Part shown: positions 28,176-37,777 of the stretch, one piece after another
Numbering within the stretch: the first letter of the stretch is position 1
Layout of the letters: the number at the start of each line of letters is the position of its first letter
Source: JASGDC01 sp047608145
GTDB taxonomy: Bacteria > Actinomycetota > Actinomycetes > Actinomycetales > Micrococcaceae
Assembly (NCBI GenBank): GCA_047608145.1
Contig: JASGDC010000022.1
Coordinates: 54,864-118,863, forward strand
Length of the DNA: 64,000 bases
Direction of reading: 5' to 3'
Program-made: the position numbers and the translations under genes
Notes under the pieces: generated by a model
Told to the model about the DNA's origin: nothing
Seen by the model: the letters and a program-made list of their open reading frames with translations, nothing else
Database searches by the model: none

Positions 28176-29374
28176 TTAGTAAGTGCTTGATTTAAAGCGT
28201 TTTGCATTGGCACTAGTTTCGCTTCAGTTTCGTTAAGTTCATTTTCTGGGATAGAGCCTGTTACTATACCGCCACCAGCGTAAAGTTCTATTTGGTTTCC
28301 AGAAATAATACCACCACGTAAACCAATGCCAAACTGTCCTTCTCCGGCATTATTTAGCCAGCCAACTGGCCCAGCATAAGGTCCACGATCATAATTTTCT
28401 AGTTTTTTAATTAATGCTACTGCTTTTGAAGTTGGCGTACCACCTACTGCAGCAGTTGGATGAATTTTTTCTAAAATCTTTAGTATTTCAAGTGGAGTTT
28501 TTAAAGTTGCAGTAATATCACTAGCTAAATGCCAAACATTAGGAAGTTCTAAAGCAAAAGGACCTTCGATATTAATTTCAGTGCTACGAGGTTCTAACAC
28601 TTTCACAAGAGAATCAACTGCAAAGGCGTGCTCTGCTTGTTCTTTGCCGGAATTTATTAAAACTTCTTTTCCGTTTTTAGTATTTCTAGGTTGAGTGCCT
28701 GCTAGTACCCTAGCTTTTGCTTTATTGTTTTGGATTTCAATTAATAACTCTGGAGTAGCTCCTACAAAACTTTCGTATTGGTATGTCCAACATTGCGGGT
28801 AGTCAGTTAGGAGTTGCTGTGCAACAGTATTTGGAAATATTTCGGTATCAGCTGAATAACTTAATTTTCTAGAAAGTACTACTTTTTCAAGCTCTCCTTT
28901 TTTCATAGCAGTAACAGCTTTTGCTACAATCTGCTTCCAATCTGTATCACTTAATGAAGTTTCAACTGGTTGATACTCTCCTGCGGTTTGGTGTAGAGAT
29001 TTAGTTACTAACTCAGTATTTTCATCAGTTAATGAATATGAAGTTAAAGTGAAACCTGCGTAGGTTCTTTCCATTAAAAATTCTGGAATGGTAAGTTTTG
29101 CGCCCCAGTTAGATTCAGCATCAAAACTAATACTAGAAAAAGCAGTTATTTTCCCTGTTGTTTCACGTGAAACACTATGCCACCAGTTTTCCAGTTCAGA
29201 AATCCTATTGTGCCCGAAGGTTTCATGAGAAAGTAATGAGCCAAAACCTATTTTCTGAACAGTATTTGCCGCAGTGTCAGTACGCGCCCATAAATATTTG
29301 AAGTCGGCTTTTAATGCAGAATTGAAAAATTCTTCAGACACAGCAGTAGTTGCTGAATAAATTTTGGTTTTCAT
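28172..29374 (-). CDS. menF: Isochorismate synthase
   Basis: Converts chorismate to isochorismate, the first step of classical menaquinone synthesis. The 400 residues show a variable N-terminal half and a conserved chorismate-binding domain: LEKVVLSRKLSY, TYQYESFVGATPELLIEI, RVLAGTQPRN, HPTAAVGGTPTSKA and GLRGGIISGNQIELYAGGG. Lys in LEKVVLSR fits isochorismate rather than anthranilate synthase. It diverges from menG (38 bp), which supports a menaquinone rather than siderophore role. A perfect parS site lies inside the coding region. Confidence 0.9.
   Translation of the reverse strand: MKTKIYSATTAVSEEFFNSALKADFKYLWARTDTAANTVQKIGFGSLLSHETFGHNRISELENWWHSVSRETTGKITAFSSISFDAESNWGAKLTIPEFLMERTYAGFTLTSYSLTDENTELVTKSLHQTAGEYQPVETSLSDTDWKQIVAKAVTAMKKGELEKVVLSRKLSYSADTEIFPNTVAQQLLTDYPQCWTYQYESFVGATPELLIEIQNNKAKARVLAGTQPRNTKNGKEVLINSGKEQAEHAFAVDSLVKVLEPRSTEINIEGPFALELPNVWHLASDITATLKTPLEILKILEKIHPTAAVGGTPTSKAVALIKKLENYDRGPYAGPVGWLNNAGEGQFGIGLRGGIISGNQIELYAGGGIVTGSIPENELNETEAKLVPMQNALNQALTN
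29159..29174. promoter_or_regulatory. parS: parS site (perfect) within menF
   Basis: TGTTTCACGTGAAACA, identical to the consensus ParB-binding centromere site, in the coding sequence of menF. Position ~22 kb from oriC fits the origin-proximal clustering of parS. Confidence 0.93.
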
Positions 29375-29411
29375 TATGTTTCAAGTCTAATGGATATGAG
29401 AGAATAATTAA

Positions 29412-30125
29412 ATGAACAGCGCATCTCTGGATAAAGACCCCAAAGAAGTTTCGTCAATGTTTGACGATGTGGCAGCGAAATACGATATTACTAACGACAT
29501 CTTATCTGCTGGCCAAGATCGAATTTGGCGTAGAAAAGTATACAATGCAATAAAAATAAGCCCTGGGCAAAAGTTGCTTGATATCGCAGCTGGTACAGGT
29601 GCTTCAAGTGAGCCATTTGCTGACTCTGGTGTGCAGGTTACGGCGTGTGATTTTTCACCAGGAATGATTGCAGTCGGTAAGCAGTGTCGACCAGATATTA
29701 ACTTTGTCGAAGCTGATGCAATGAACTTACCTTTCGATGATGAAAGTTTTGATGCGGTAACAATTTCTTTTGGATTGCGCAATATTCAGGACCCTAAAAA
29801 AGCTATTGCTGAAATGTACCGAGTAACTAAGTCGGGCGGTATGGTATTGATTTGTGAATTCTCACATCCACCAATTGCACTTCTAGCTAAAGCTTATAAA
29901 ACTTATTTACTTAAAGGTTTGCCATTAGTAGCGAAGATAAGTAGTTCAAATCCAGAAGCTTATACTTACCTAGCTGAATCTATTGAAGATTGGCCTAACC
30001 AAGATGAGTTATGTGATTGGATTACTGAAAGTGGCTGGGAAAAAGTTGGTTACAAAAACTTAAGTTTTGGTATTGCAGCGATGCATCGCGGTTATAAACC
30101 AGTAAAACAGGTAAAATTATCTTAA
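29412..30125 (+). CDS. menG: Demethylmenaquinone methyltransferase
   Basis: UbiE/MenG C-methyltransferase that makes menaquinone from demethylmenaquinone with SAM. 237 residues; SAM motif LLDIAAGTGASSEPFADSGV around residue 58, then VTACDFSPGMIAVGKQ and the family pattern FVEADAMNLPFDDESFDAVT, SFGLRNIQDPKKAIAEMYRV. Diverges from menF and is followed by a polyprenyl diphosphate synthase, forming a menaquinone locus. Confidence 0.93.
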   Translation: MNSASLDKDPKEVSSMFDDVAAKYDITNDILSAGQDRIWRRKVYNAIKISPGQKLLDIAAGTGASSEPFADSGVQVTACDFSPGMIAVGKQCRPDINFVEADAMNLPFDDESFDAVTISFGLRNIQDPKKAIAEMYRVTKSGGMVLICEFSHPPIALLAKAYKTYLLKGLPLVAKISSSNPEAYTYLAESIEDWPNQDELCDWITESGWEKVGYKNLSFGIAAMHRGYKPVKQVKLS

Positions 30126-30176
30126 AAAGTAAATTATTATCGCTGTTATTAAAATTGTTGTAGGAAAAGGAAACTG

Positions 30177-31175
30177 GTGCTGATGGCTAAGAAAGGTTTT
30201 GGCCTAGATAATATTGATGCCGAATTAGGTGCCGAGCTATTAAACACAATGCAAAAAGTGGAACAGCGACTTGATGAAGTATTAACTCAAAAAGATTTCT
30301 TTACTAATCAAACTTCTAAACATTTAATGAAAGCTGGCGGCAAGCGAGTGCGCCCAATGTTAACTATTTTGAGTAGTAAATTTGGTGCAACTGATTTTAA
30401 TGAGCAAGATGTTATTGATGCTGCGGTTGCTGTAGAGCTTACACACTTAGCTAGCCTCTATCACGATGATGTAATGGATTCTGCTGAGTTACGCCGTGGT
30501 ACTGAGACTGCCCATGTTCTATGGGGAAATAATGCTGCGATTCTAACTGGTGATATTTTGTTTGCAAAAGCTTCTATTATCGTTTCAGCCTTGGGTAGTG
30601 AAGCATTAGGTTTACAATCTAGAACTTTCGAACGACTTTGCTTAGGTCAGCTTCATGAGACTATAGGCCCACAAGGTGATGAAGATCCTCATGAGCATTA
30701 TTTACAAGTAATTTCTGATAAGACTAGTTCGTTAATCGCCATGGCAAGTGAATTTGGTGCAATGTTTTCTGGAGTTGATAAAGATGCTCGTGAAATTTTG
30801 CGCCAATATGGAGAAAAAGTGGGTACCGCTTTCCAGCTAGCTGATGATATTATCGATGTAACGAGTACCAAGAAACAGTCAGGTAAAAATATAGGTACAG
30901 ACTTGCGTGAAGGAGTGCCAACATTACCAACATTATTGTTGCGTAAGGCTGATGATAAAACAGCAATAGCTGCCATAGATGCAGATTTAAGTTCAGATGA
31001 AGCCTTGCAAGAGGCAATTGAAGTATTAGCAAATCATGAAGTAACTAAACAAGCTTGGGATATTGCCTACCAATGGGCTAACGATGCAAGGGACATCTTA
31101 GCTCCTTTGCCAGATAACGCTGCGAAACAAGCATTACAAGACTTTGCAATTGCCGTGGTAGAACGAGATACATAG
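30177..31175 (+). CDS. Polyprenyl diphosphate synthase (menaquinone side chain)
   Basis: Trans-prenyltransferase that extends isoprenoid chains; 332 residues. First Asp-rich motif DDVMDSAELRRG in LASLYHDDVMDSAELRRG, second LADDIID in GTAFQLADDIIDVTST; a GGKRVRP motif precedes them. Adjacent to menG, so it most probably makes the side chain of menaquinone (HepT/IspB role). The start is GTG 30177 (AAAGG 6 nt upstream) or ATG 30183. Confidence 0.92.
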   Translation: MLMAKKGFGLDNIDAELGAELLNTMQKVEQRLDEVLTQKDFFTNQTSKHLMKAGGKRVRPMLTILSSKFGATDFNEQDVIDAAVAVELTHLASLYHDDVMDSAELRRGTETAHVLWGNNAAILTGDILFAKASIIVSALGSEALGLQSRTFERLCLGQLHETIGPQGDEDPHEHYLQVISDKTSSLIAMASEFGAMFSGVDKDAREILRQYGEKVGTAFQLADDIIDVTSTKKQSGKNIGTDLREGVPTLPTLLLRKADDKTAIAAIDADLSSDEALQEAIEVLANHEVTKQAWDIAYQWANDARDILAPLPDNAAKQALQDFAIAVVERDT

Positions 31176-31193
31176 AAGAGGGTAAGAGAAGTT

Positions 31194-32558
31194 ATGTCAA
31201 AAGTACGGGTAGCCGTTATTGGTTCTGGTCCAGCTGGAGTTTATGCCGCAGATATTTTAGTAAAAGCGGATAAAGACTTTGAAGTTAGTATCGATTTATT
31301 TGATCGTTACCCTGCACCTTTTGGATTAATCCGCTATGGTGTAGCGCCAGATCATCCTCGTATTAAAGGCATTATTATGGCTTTGCATAAAGTGATGGAT
31401 CGTGGTGATATTCGTTTCTTCGGTAATGTCGACTACGGTAATGACCTAACTTTGGCAGATTTACAAAAACATTATCATGCTGTTATTTTTGCTACTGGTG
31501 CAGTGAAAGATGCAGATTTAAATATTCCAGGCACTGGCCTTGAAGGCTCGTATGGTGCTGCTGATTTTGTATCATGGTTTGATGGTCATCCAGATGTGCC
31601 ACGTACATGGGAATTGAATGCTAAGGAAATTGCAGTAATCGGTAATGGTAACGTAGCTCTTGATGTATCTCGTATTCTAGCGAAGCATGCAGATGATCTG
31701 TTGACTACTGAAATTCCGGACAATGTTTATGAGGGTTTGAAGAAGTCGCCAGTTACTGATGTGCATGTATTCGGACGTCGCGGCCCTGCACAAATTAAAT
31801 TTACGCCACTAGAGCTTCGTGAACTTGGCAAAGTTAATGATGTAGATATCGTGCTATATCCAGAGGATTTTGATTTAGATGAGTCTGATATGGCTGAGAT
31901 TGAATCTAATAACCAAACTAAGGTTATGATGAAAACGTTGCAAAACTGGCTCCTTGATGATGAAGGTACGGGTGCTAGTCGTAGGCTACATCTACATTTC
32001 TTACATAATCCAGTAGAAATTAAGGGTAAAGGCGGTAAAGTAACTGGCATTAAATTTGAGCTAAATAAACTTGTGAGTAATGGTCAAGTTGAAGGTACTG
32101 GAGAATTTGTAGAATATCCAGCCCAGGCCGTTTATCGTGCAATTGGTTACTTTGGCTCTGAACTTGATCAGATTCCTTTTGATGAAAAGCGTGGTGTTAT
32201 CCAAAATGATGGAGGTCGTATTGTTGATAATGATGGAAAACCGTTAGAAGGTTTATATGCTACAGGTTGGATTAAACGTGGTCCAGTAGGATTAATTGGT
32301 CATACAAAATCTGATGCTATGGAGACTATTAAGCACTTTATTGAAGATGAGCCTAACTTTAAAGAACCAGCTGAAGACATAGACTTTGCTAAAGTACTTG
32401 AAGAAAAAGGTATTGAATATACTACTTGGGAAGGCTGGCTAGCACTTGATAAGCATGAGCGTGAGCTAGGTGGAGCTTATGAAGGTGTTAAGCGTGAGCG
32501 TGTTAAAGTGGTGCCTCGTGAGGACATGGTAGAAATCTCTAGAAAAACTTCATCATAA
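31194..32558 (+). CDS. Ferredoxin/adrenodoxin-type NADP+ reductase (FprA-like)
   Basis: FAD/NADPH flavoenzyme of the actinobacterial FprA/adrenodoxin-reductase type, 454 residues. FAD motif AVIGSGPAGVYAADILVK at the N-terminus; RYGVAPDHPRIKG typical of the family; NADP-binding EIAVIGNGNVALDVSRIL near residue 150; C-terminal ATGWIKRGPVGLIGHTKSDA. It shuttles electrons between NADPH and ferredoxin; the partner is not in the window. It occupies a place where many actinobacterial menaquinone loci have a geranylgeranyl reductase. Confidence 0.9.
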   Translation: MSKVRVAVIGSGPAGVYAADILVKADKDFEVSIDLFDRYPAPFGLIRYGVAPDHPRIKGIIMALHKVMDRGDIRFFGNVDYGNDLTLADLQKHYHAVIFATGAVKDADLNIPGTGLEGSYGAADFVSWFDGHPDVPRTWELNAKEIAVIGNGNVALDVSRILAKHADDLLTTEIPDNVYEGLKKSPVTDVHVFGRRGPAQIKFTPLELRELGKVNDVDIVLYPEDFDLDESDMAEIESNNQTKVMMKTLQNWLLDDEGTGASRRLHLHFLHNPVEIKGKGGKVTGIKFELNKLVSNGQVEGTGEFVEYPAQAVYRAIGYFGSELDQIPFDEKRGVIQNDGGRIVDNDGKPLEGLYATGWIKRGPVGLIGHTKSDAMETIKHFIEDEPNFKEPAEDIDFAKVLEEKGIEYTTWEGWLALDKHERELGGAYEGVKRERVKVVPREDMVEISRKTSS

Positions 32559-32597
32559 GTACAGCTAAATTTAAGTTAGGATTAATATAATATAGAT

Positions 32598-33545
32598 ATG
32601 ACTAAGCATTATAATGGTTTAAAGACAGCACTATTATTTGGGGTAATGTGGGTAATTATCCTTGGTGTTGGTGGTGCTTTGGCACAGTATGTAGGTGACT
32701 ACCGAATTTTACCAATTTTCATGGTCTTTGGATTAGTTTCTACAGCTATGACGTACTGGAACTCTGACAAAATTGCGATTCGCTCAATGCGTGCAGTCCC
32801 AGTTTCTCCAGAACAAGAGCCAGCAATGTATCGAATTGTGCAGGAGCTTTCTGAAAAAGCTGGACAGCCAATGCCAAGACTTTATGTGGCGCCAACAGTG
32901 TCTCCGAATGCTTTTGCCACAGGTCGTAACCCACAACATGCTGCAGTATGTTGCACTCAAGGTATCTTGCAACTTTTGAACGAACGTGAGCTCCGTGGTG
33001 TGTTAGCTCACGAACTTATGCATGTTTATAATCGTGATATTTTAACTTCATCTATTGCATCAGCTGCTGCCGGTATTATTACCACTGGGGCTCAGATGTC
33101 CATGTATGCAAATATGCGTGATCGCGGTCGTGATGCTGGTCCATTAGGTTTCTTAATGCCACTACTTGCACCGATGGCTGCGACTATGGTGCAGTTGATG
33201 ATTAGCCGTACCCGTGAGTATGACGCAGATGAGGATGGTTCTAAGCTGTCTCAAGACCCATTAGCTCTTGCTTCAGCACTGCACAAGCTTGAAGTAGGGG
33301 TAGACCGCGCACCGTTGCCACAAAACCAATCAGTTCAAAATGCGGCACATGCAATGATTGCTAACCCATTTGGTTCTCGAGTGCGCGAAGCTATGTCTAC
33401 TCACCCACCAATGCAAGACCGTATCGCTCGGCTGCAGCAGATGGATGCACAAATGGGAGCTAAAGGTTTAACTATCGAATCTCAGTACCGTGAACGTAAG
33501 CAAGCTGAGGAAGAAAACTACAACCCTTACTTGGATAACAATTAA
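32598..33545 (+). CDS. htpX: Zinc metalloprotease HtpX
   Basis: M48 membrane protease for quality control of membrane proteins; 315 residues. Two N-terminal membrane helices (LLFGVMWVIILGVGGALA, ILPIFMVFGLVSTAMTYW), zinc motif HELMH in GVLAHELMHVYNRDIL near residue 137, two further hydrophobic stretches around 150-200, and the third ligand region EYDADEDGSKL. Standard HtpX length and layout. Followed by a strong terminator. Confidence 0.94.
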   Translation: MTKHYNGLKTALLFGVMWVIILGVGGALAQYVGDYRILPIFMVFGLVSTAMTYWNSDKIAIRSMRAVPVSPEQEPAMYRIVQELSEKAGQPMPRLYVAPTVSPNAFATGRNPQHAAVCCTQGILQLLNERELRGVLAHELMHVYNRDILTSSIASAAAGIITTGAQMSMYANMRDRGRDAGPLGFLMPLLAPMAATMVQLMISRTREYDADEDGSKLSQDPLALASALHKLEVGVDRAPLPQNQSVQNAAHAMIANPFGSRVREAMSTHPPMQDRIARLQQMDAQMGAKGLTIESQYRERKQAEEENYNPYLDNN

Positions 33546-33566
33546 GAGTAAAAGAATTTAAGTAAT

Positions 33567-33600
33567 AAAAAGGCTGGTTAATAATTAACCAGCCTTTTTT
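33567..33600. terminator. Bidirectional terminator between htpX and yajQ
   Basis: AAAAGGCTGGTTAAT/ATTAACCAGCCTTTT stem with a minimal loop and T-run, between convergent htpX and the YajQ-family gene. Confidence 0.93.
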
Positions 33601-33609
33601 GGTTAAGTT

Positions 33610-34098
33610 TTAACGGTAATTTACAAACTGTAAATCTACGTCAAAATCTTCACCTTTAAGCAATGCAATTACCGATTGTAAGTCATCACGTTTTTTAGAA
33701 CTGACACGGAGTTCATCACCTTGAATTTGTGACTTTACACCACGTGGTCCATCATCTTTAATTTTTTTATTAATCTTCTTTGCAATTTCTCGGTCAATGC
33801 CTTCTTTGGTAGTTGCTTCTAAACGGTATTCTTTACCAGAAGCATAAGGTTCACCAGCATCTAGGGACTTTAATGAAATGCCACGTTTAACCAGTTTTGA
33901 TTGGAATACATCTAAAACGGCTTTAACACGTTCTTCAGAGTTAGCTTTTAATGTAATTTTGTCACCGCTTTGTTCAATGCTTGCGTTTACACCACGGAAG
34001 TCATATCGTTGTCGGATTTCTTTACTTGATTGGTTTAGCGCATTTGCTACTTCTTGTTGATCTACTTTGCTTACAATGTCAAAAGAAGAATCTGCCAT
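33610..34098 (-). CDS. YajQ-family (UPF0234) nucleotide-binding protein
   Basis: 162-residue member of the YajQ/UPF0234 family; some homologues bind cyclic di-GMP or RNA, but the role is not settled. Typical opening [30 protein letters not shown] and end [30 protein letters not shown] motif. Monocistronic, start ATG 34098, divergent from the MFS gene. Confidence 0.92.
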   Translation of the reverse strand: MADSSFDIVSKVDQQEVANALNQSSKEIRQRYDFRGVNASIEQSGDKITLKANSEERVKAVLDVFQSKLVKRGISLKSLDAGEPYASGKEYRLEATTKEGIDREIAKKINKKIKDDGPRGVKSQIQGDELRVSSKKRDDLQSVIALLKGEDFDVDLQFVNYR

Positions 34099-34191
34099 AA
34101 TTCTTTTCCTTTCTACGCAGTTAACTCAATTATAAAGGGTAGGTGTATAGTTAAGGAGAATTGCAGGTTTAGTTTAACTGGAGAGAGTTTC

Positions 34192-35661
34192 TTGAAAACT
34201 AGAATTAACTTAGTTTTACTCGCTATCTTTATCGCTACATTCATGACATCAGTAGAAGTTACGATTGTTACTACCGCTTTACCTACTATTGTTAGTGAAT
34301 TTCATGGAGTATCCCAGTTAACTTGGGTATTTTCAATGTACTTATTGACTACAGCAGTTGCGGCCCCAATTTTTGGAAAACTTAGCGATCAAATTGGTCG
34401 AAAACCAATTTTTATTATTGGCTTAATAATATTTGTTGTCGGTTCCGCCTTATGTGGTATCGCAACTAATATGTTGTTATTAATAATTTTCAGGGCCGTT
34501 CAAGGAATTGGTGCTGGTGCTATTACTCCAATTATTTTTACGATAATAGCTGACGTTTTCAGTGTGGAAAAACGGGCTAACGTCATGGCTCTTAACAATA
34601 TGGCGTGGGGAATTTCAGCTATGATTGGGCCGTTATTAGGTGGCTTTATTGTAGATAATCTTAGTTGGCATTGGATATTTTTCATAAATGTGCCATTGGG
34701 AGGTATTGTTTTACTGCTCGTATCAATAGGTTATTTTGAAAGTGATAGGGTAAAATCAAAGAAATTAGCTATTGATTACAAAGGGATTACTGCTTTTGCA
34801 GTGGTGTTGATATCTCTATTATTAGGATTGCAAGGTTTAGGTGAAAGACAGCTTAATGTTCCAATAATCTTGCTTTGTTTTATAGTATTTATTGTTGCGT
34901 TTATACTATTTATCAAGGTCGAAAAATCTACTGAAATGCCATTGGTGCTTTTTAACTTATTTAGTTCCCATACTTTTACTGTGCAAATAGCTACCATAAT
35001 GTTGCTGATGTGTATTCAAATTGGTTTTGCGATTTATTTTCCAATTTGGTTGCAGTCCATATATCAAGTTTCGGCATCTGCTGCTGGGTTAGCGCTCACT
35101 CCTAGTTCGATAATGTGGGTTTTGGCTTCATTTTCGGTAGCTATTATTATGAAAAATTTTGCGCCGCGTAATACTGTGATGACTATTGTGCTGATACAGA
35201 TGTTGTTTTATTTAACATTAGTATTTGCTGGAGTTAATTTTTATCAGTTTATGTTTTACATTATCTCGGGAGTAACTTTCGGTATTATTACTTCCACTAA
35301 TACTATAGTTGCACAAGCGGTAGTTTCTAGGGAATACGTTGGTACAGCTTCGTCAATGGTCACCTTAGGTCGTACTTTAGGGCAGACACTTATGGTTGGT
35401 ATTTATGGTTTAATCTTTAACTTAACTTTGAACCAAAATATTAAAAAGCATGATGGTCTTTCAATGGAATTGTTCGATAAAGTCATCAATTCAAAGACAG
35501 CTCCTAACGTTGGAAGTTTACGTCCTGTTATTGATACTACTTTGTTAAGCGCCTTTCATAATATTTATTTGTTGGTAGTAACTTTGTTCGTAGCAGTACT
35601 GGTTATCAACTATTTTGATCCAATGCAGAAGCCATTAGTAGCTAAAAATGACAAAAAGTAA
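34192..35661 (+). CDS. DHA2/EmrB-QacA-type MFS transporter
   Basis: 489-residue multidrug-type major facilitator of the 14-helix DHA2 group. Diagnostic motifs: LDxTIV-like EVTIVTTALPTI near residue 20, motif A GKLSDQIGRKPIFIIGL, motif C region WGISAMIGPLLGGFIVD. The start is TTG 34192 (GGAGAG 6 nt upstream, LKTRINLVLLAIF); the longer frame to 34054 overlaps the YajQ gene start and adds a non-hydrophobic, uncharacteristic N-terminus. Substrate unknown. No TetR-type regulator adjoins. Confidence 0.88.
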   Translation: MKTRINLVLLAIFIATFMTSVEVTIVTTALPTIVSEFHGVSQLTWVFSMYLLTTAVAAPIFGKLSDQIGRKPIFIIGLIIFVVGSALCGIATNMLLLIIFRAVQGIGAGAITPIIFTIIADVFSVEKRANVMALNNMAWGISAMIGPLLGGFIVDNLSWHWIFFINVPLGGIVLLLVSIGYFESDRVKSKKLAIDYKGITAFAVVLISLLLGLQGLGERQLNVPIILLCFIVFIVAFILFIKVEKSTEMPLVLFNLFSSHTFTVQIATIMLLMCIQIGFAIYFPIWLQSIYQVSASAAGLALTPSSIMWVLASFSVAIIMKNFAPRNTVMTIVLIQMLFYLTLVFAGVNFYQFMFYIISGVTFGIITSTNTIVAQAVVSREYVGTASSMVTLGRTLGQTLMVGIYGLIFNLTLNQNIKKHDGLSMELFDKVINSKTAPNVGSLRPVIDTTLLSAFHNIYLLVVTLFVAVLVINYFDPMQKPLVAKNDKK

Positions 35662-35727
35662 AACCATGATTAGCGTTTAATTGAGTTTCTTAGTATAATA
35701 ATCAAGTTGGGTTTTTACTCAATGCTT

Positions 35728-35809
35728 GGCGGATTGTCCGAGTGGCCAAAGGAATCTGACTGTAAATCAGCTGGCTCAGCCTACGGGGGTTCGAATCCCT
35801 CATCCGCCA
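35728..35809 (+). tRNA. tRNA-Tyr (anticodon GTA)
   Basis: Acceptor stem GGCGGAT/ATCCGCC, anticodon loop CTGTAAA with GTA, long class-II variable arm typical of bacterial tRNA-Tyr, T-loop GTTCGAATC. 82 nt; the discriminator A is at 35809 and CCA is not fully encoded (C then TT follows). The outermost anticodon-stem pair looks mismatched. Confidence 0.93.
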
Positions 35810-35879
35810 CTTAATAAGTCTCTTGCTATGAAATAGTTCTAGACTTTATTGATTTAACATAAAGATAAGTTGAAAATTT

Positions 35880-37301
35880 GTGAAAAAAGTTTATGTAGTA
35901 GGTAGTGGACCCAACGGTATGGCCGCTGCTGTCTATATGTCTGAAAAGGGGTATGATGTAACTGTTTTTGAAGCCAGCAACACTCCTGGTGGTGGTAGTA
36001 GGAGTGCTTCTTTAACTAAAGGTGGGTTTATTCATGACATATGCTCTGCAGTGCACCCTATGGCATTTGTTTCTCCATATTTTAAAGAACTTGGCATGAG
36101 TAAAGAATTAGATTTCATTATTCCAGAGTTGTCTTTTGCCCAACCAATTACAAAAACAGAATCTGCTTATGCTTATCGTGATATTGCAAAAACTGCAGAA
36201 GGTCTGGGCATTGATGAGCAACGTTGGTTAAATATTTTTTCAAACTTTTCTAATGACCCATATAAAATGGGAGAGTTATTTTTAAAACCACTTATTGATA
36301 CTTCAAAATTGAAAGTGGTTAGCCCAGCACTTAATTTTGGAATTAATTCACTTTTACAAAGTGTTGATAAAGGCGTATTTAAAGGTGTAGAAGCTAGGGC
36401 TTTAATATCTGGAGTTGCTGCTCATACTAATGTTAAATTACCTAGTGTAACTTCAAGTTTTGTAGGAATGTCATTAACAGGTTTATCTCAGTCTAGCGGA
36501 TGGCCTATAATACGGGGTGGCTCACAACAAATTATTAATTTCTTGCAAAAGAAACTAGAGTTCAATAATGGAAAAGTTATTTGTGATGTAGTTATTACGG
36601 ATAAAAGTCAATTAGCTGATGCGGATATTGTTTTCTTTGATACCTCTGTTAGGGATTTTGTCAATATTTTTGAATATAAATTACCTAGTTCATCGGTTAA
36701 TACTTTGAAAAAATTCAAATACGGTAATGCAGTTGCTAAATTAGATTTAGCAATGTCTGGTCCAATTCCATGGAATGATAAAGAGCTACATAAAGCAGGT
36801 ACAGTTCATGTCGGTGGTGAAGCTTCTGAAGTTGTTTTAGCTGAAAATACTGTAGCAAAAGGTAAAACTCCCAATAAACCTTACATTTTAGTTTCACAAC
36901 CATCAACTTTTGATGATAGTAGGGCACCTAAAGGATATGATACTGCATGGTTATATACGCATGTGCCAGCATCCTATAATGAAGATCCTACAGATTTAAT
37001 ATTAAATAGGGTTGAAAAATTTGCTCCAGGAATTCGTGATTTAATTATTGATTCACATACTATGAATGCAGTGCAGTATGAAGAATATAATCGTAATTAT
37101 GTAGGTGGAGATATCTCAAGTGGAGATAACTCACTATCTCAATTTTTTTCTCGCCCTAAATTTAGTTTTACTCCATGGGACACAAAAATTCCAAATGTTT
37201 ATTTATGCTCTTCGTCTACATTTCCGGGTCCTGGAGTGCATGGTATGAGTGGCTACAATGCTGCTAAACTTGCATATAAGAAAGATCGGAAGAAATGTTA
37301 A
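35880..37301 (+). CDS. FAD-dependent oxidoreductase of the phytoene-desaturase/PYROXD2 type
   Basis: 473 residues, GTG start. N-terminal dinucleotide fold KVYVVGSGPNGMAAAVYMSEKG and FEASNTPGGGSRSASLT; the HDICSAVHPMAF motif is typical of COG1233 oxidoreductases related to CrtI. C-terminal FAD motif VYLCSSSTFPGPGVHGMSGY. These enzymes act on hydrophobic polyenes or quinone-like molecules; the substrate cannot be read here. It overlaps the next gene by 7 bp and so is coupled to a small anchored protein and an HTTM protein, suggesting a joint membrane redox function. No carotenoid genes are present. Confidence 0.8.
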   Translation: MKKVYVVGSGPNGMAAAVYMSEKGYDVTVFEASNTPGGGSRSASLTKGGFIHDICSAVHPMAFVSPYFKELGMSKELDFIIPELSFAQPITKTESAYAYRDIAKTAEGLGIDEQRWLNIFSNFSNDPYKMGELFLKPLIDTSKLKVVSPALNFGINSLLQSVDKGVFKGVEARALISGVAAHTNVKLPSVTSSFVGMSLTGLSQSSGWPIIRGGSQQIINFLQKKLEFNNGKVICDVVITDKSQLADADIVFFDTSVRDFVNIFEYKLPSSSVNTLKKFKYGNAVAKLDLAMSGPIPWNDKELHKAGTVHVGGEASEVVLAENTVAKGKTPNKPYILVSQPSTFDDSRAPKGYDTAWLYTHVPASYNEDPTDLILNRVEKFAPGIRDLIIDSHTMNAVQYEEYNRNYVGGDISSGDNSLSQFFSRPKFSFTPWDTKIPNVYLCSSSTFPGPGVHGMSGYNAAKLAYKKDRKKC

Positions 37302-37777
37302 AAACAAACAGACAAGCTTTTTATGTATTAGTTGTTTTTCTTTTAACTGCTTTAATTTTACCTATTCAACATCATGTTTGGAAAAAAACAGGTGAAGAGC
37401 CTTATCCTAATTTGCTTGCTCCACCATTTGATGGAGTTCCTAAAATTCCTCAAGGTGGAGGGCAAGAAACTACACAGTATAGTATTCAAGGAGTAGATGA
37501 AAATGGAAATGCGTACAGACTTACTCCAGATACTCTAATTCCAAAAACTACGCAAAGTTCAGAAATGGTATTTAGAAGGAATTTTGCTAGCACTCCTGAA
37601 AAGATGCAAAATCCAAATATAAATAATTGGATATATAAATCTTTAATCAAAAGTCATCCAAATGTTGCTAAAGTAAAAATTACTCGATCAACTACTAAAA
37701 CTCAAAATGGTCAAACTGAGAAGGTTGGAAGTAGTAAAACTACGGTTATTGATTTTAGTGAAAGTATGAATAAATGA
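37295..37777 (+). CDS. Small membrane-anchored protein of the HTTM operon (unknown)
   Basis: 160-residue protein with one N-terminal hydrophobic helix (AFYVLVVFLLTALILPIQ) and an extracytoplasmic remainder; no Cys lipobox. It starts inside the end of the FAD enzyme gene and overlaps the HTTM gene by 4 bp (ATGA). After the helix there is a Pro-rich stretch (GEEPYPNLLAPPFDGVPKIP), then a ~90-residue part (VAKVKITRSTTKTQNGQTEK near the end). I do not recognise a family. By location it is a partner of the HTTM protein. Confidence 0.7.
   Translation: MLKTNRQAFYVLVVFLLTALILPIQHHVWKKTGEEPYPNLLAPPFDGVPKIPQGGGQETTQYSIQGVDENGNAYRLTPDTLIPKTTQSSEMVFRRNFASTPEKMQNPNINNWIYKSLIKSHPNVAKVKITRSTTKTQNGQTEKVGSSKTTVIDFSESMNK

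Noticed and set aside
34054..34191. N-terminal extension of the MFS transporter
   Set aside because: The added 46 residues are not hydrophobic or typical, overlap the YajQ gene start on the other strand, and a good ribosome-binding site sits before TTG 34192.
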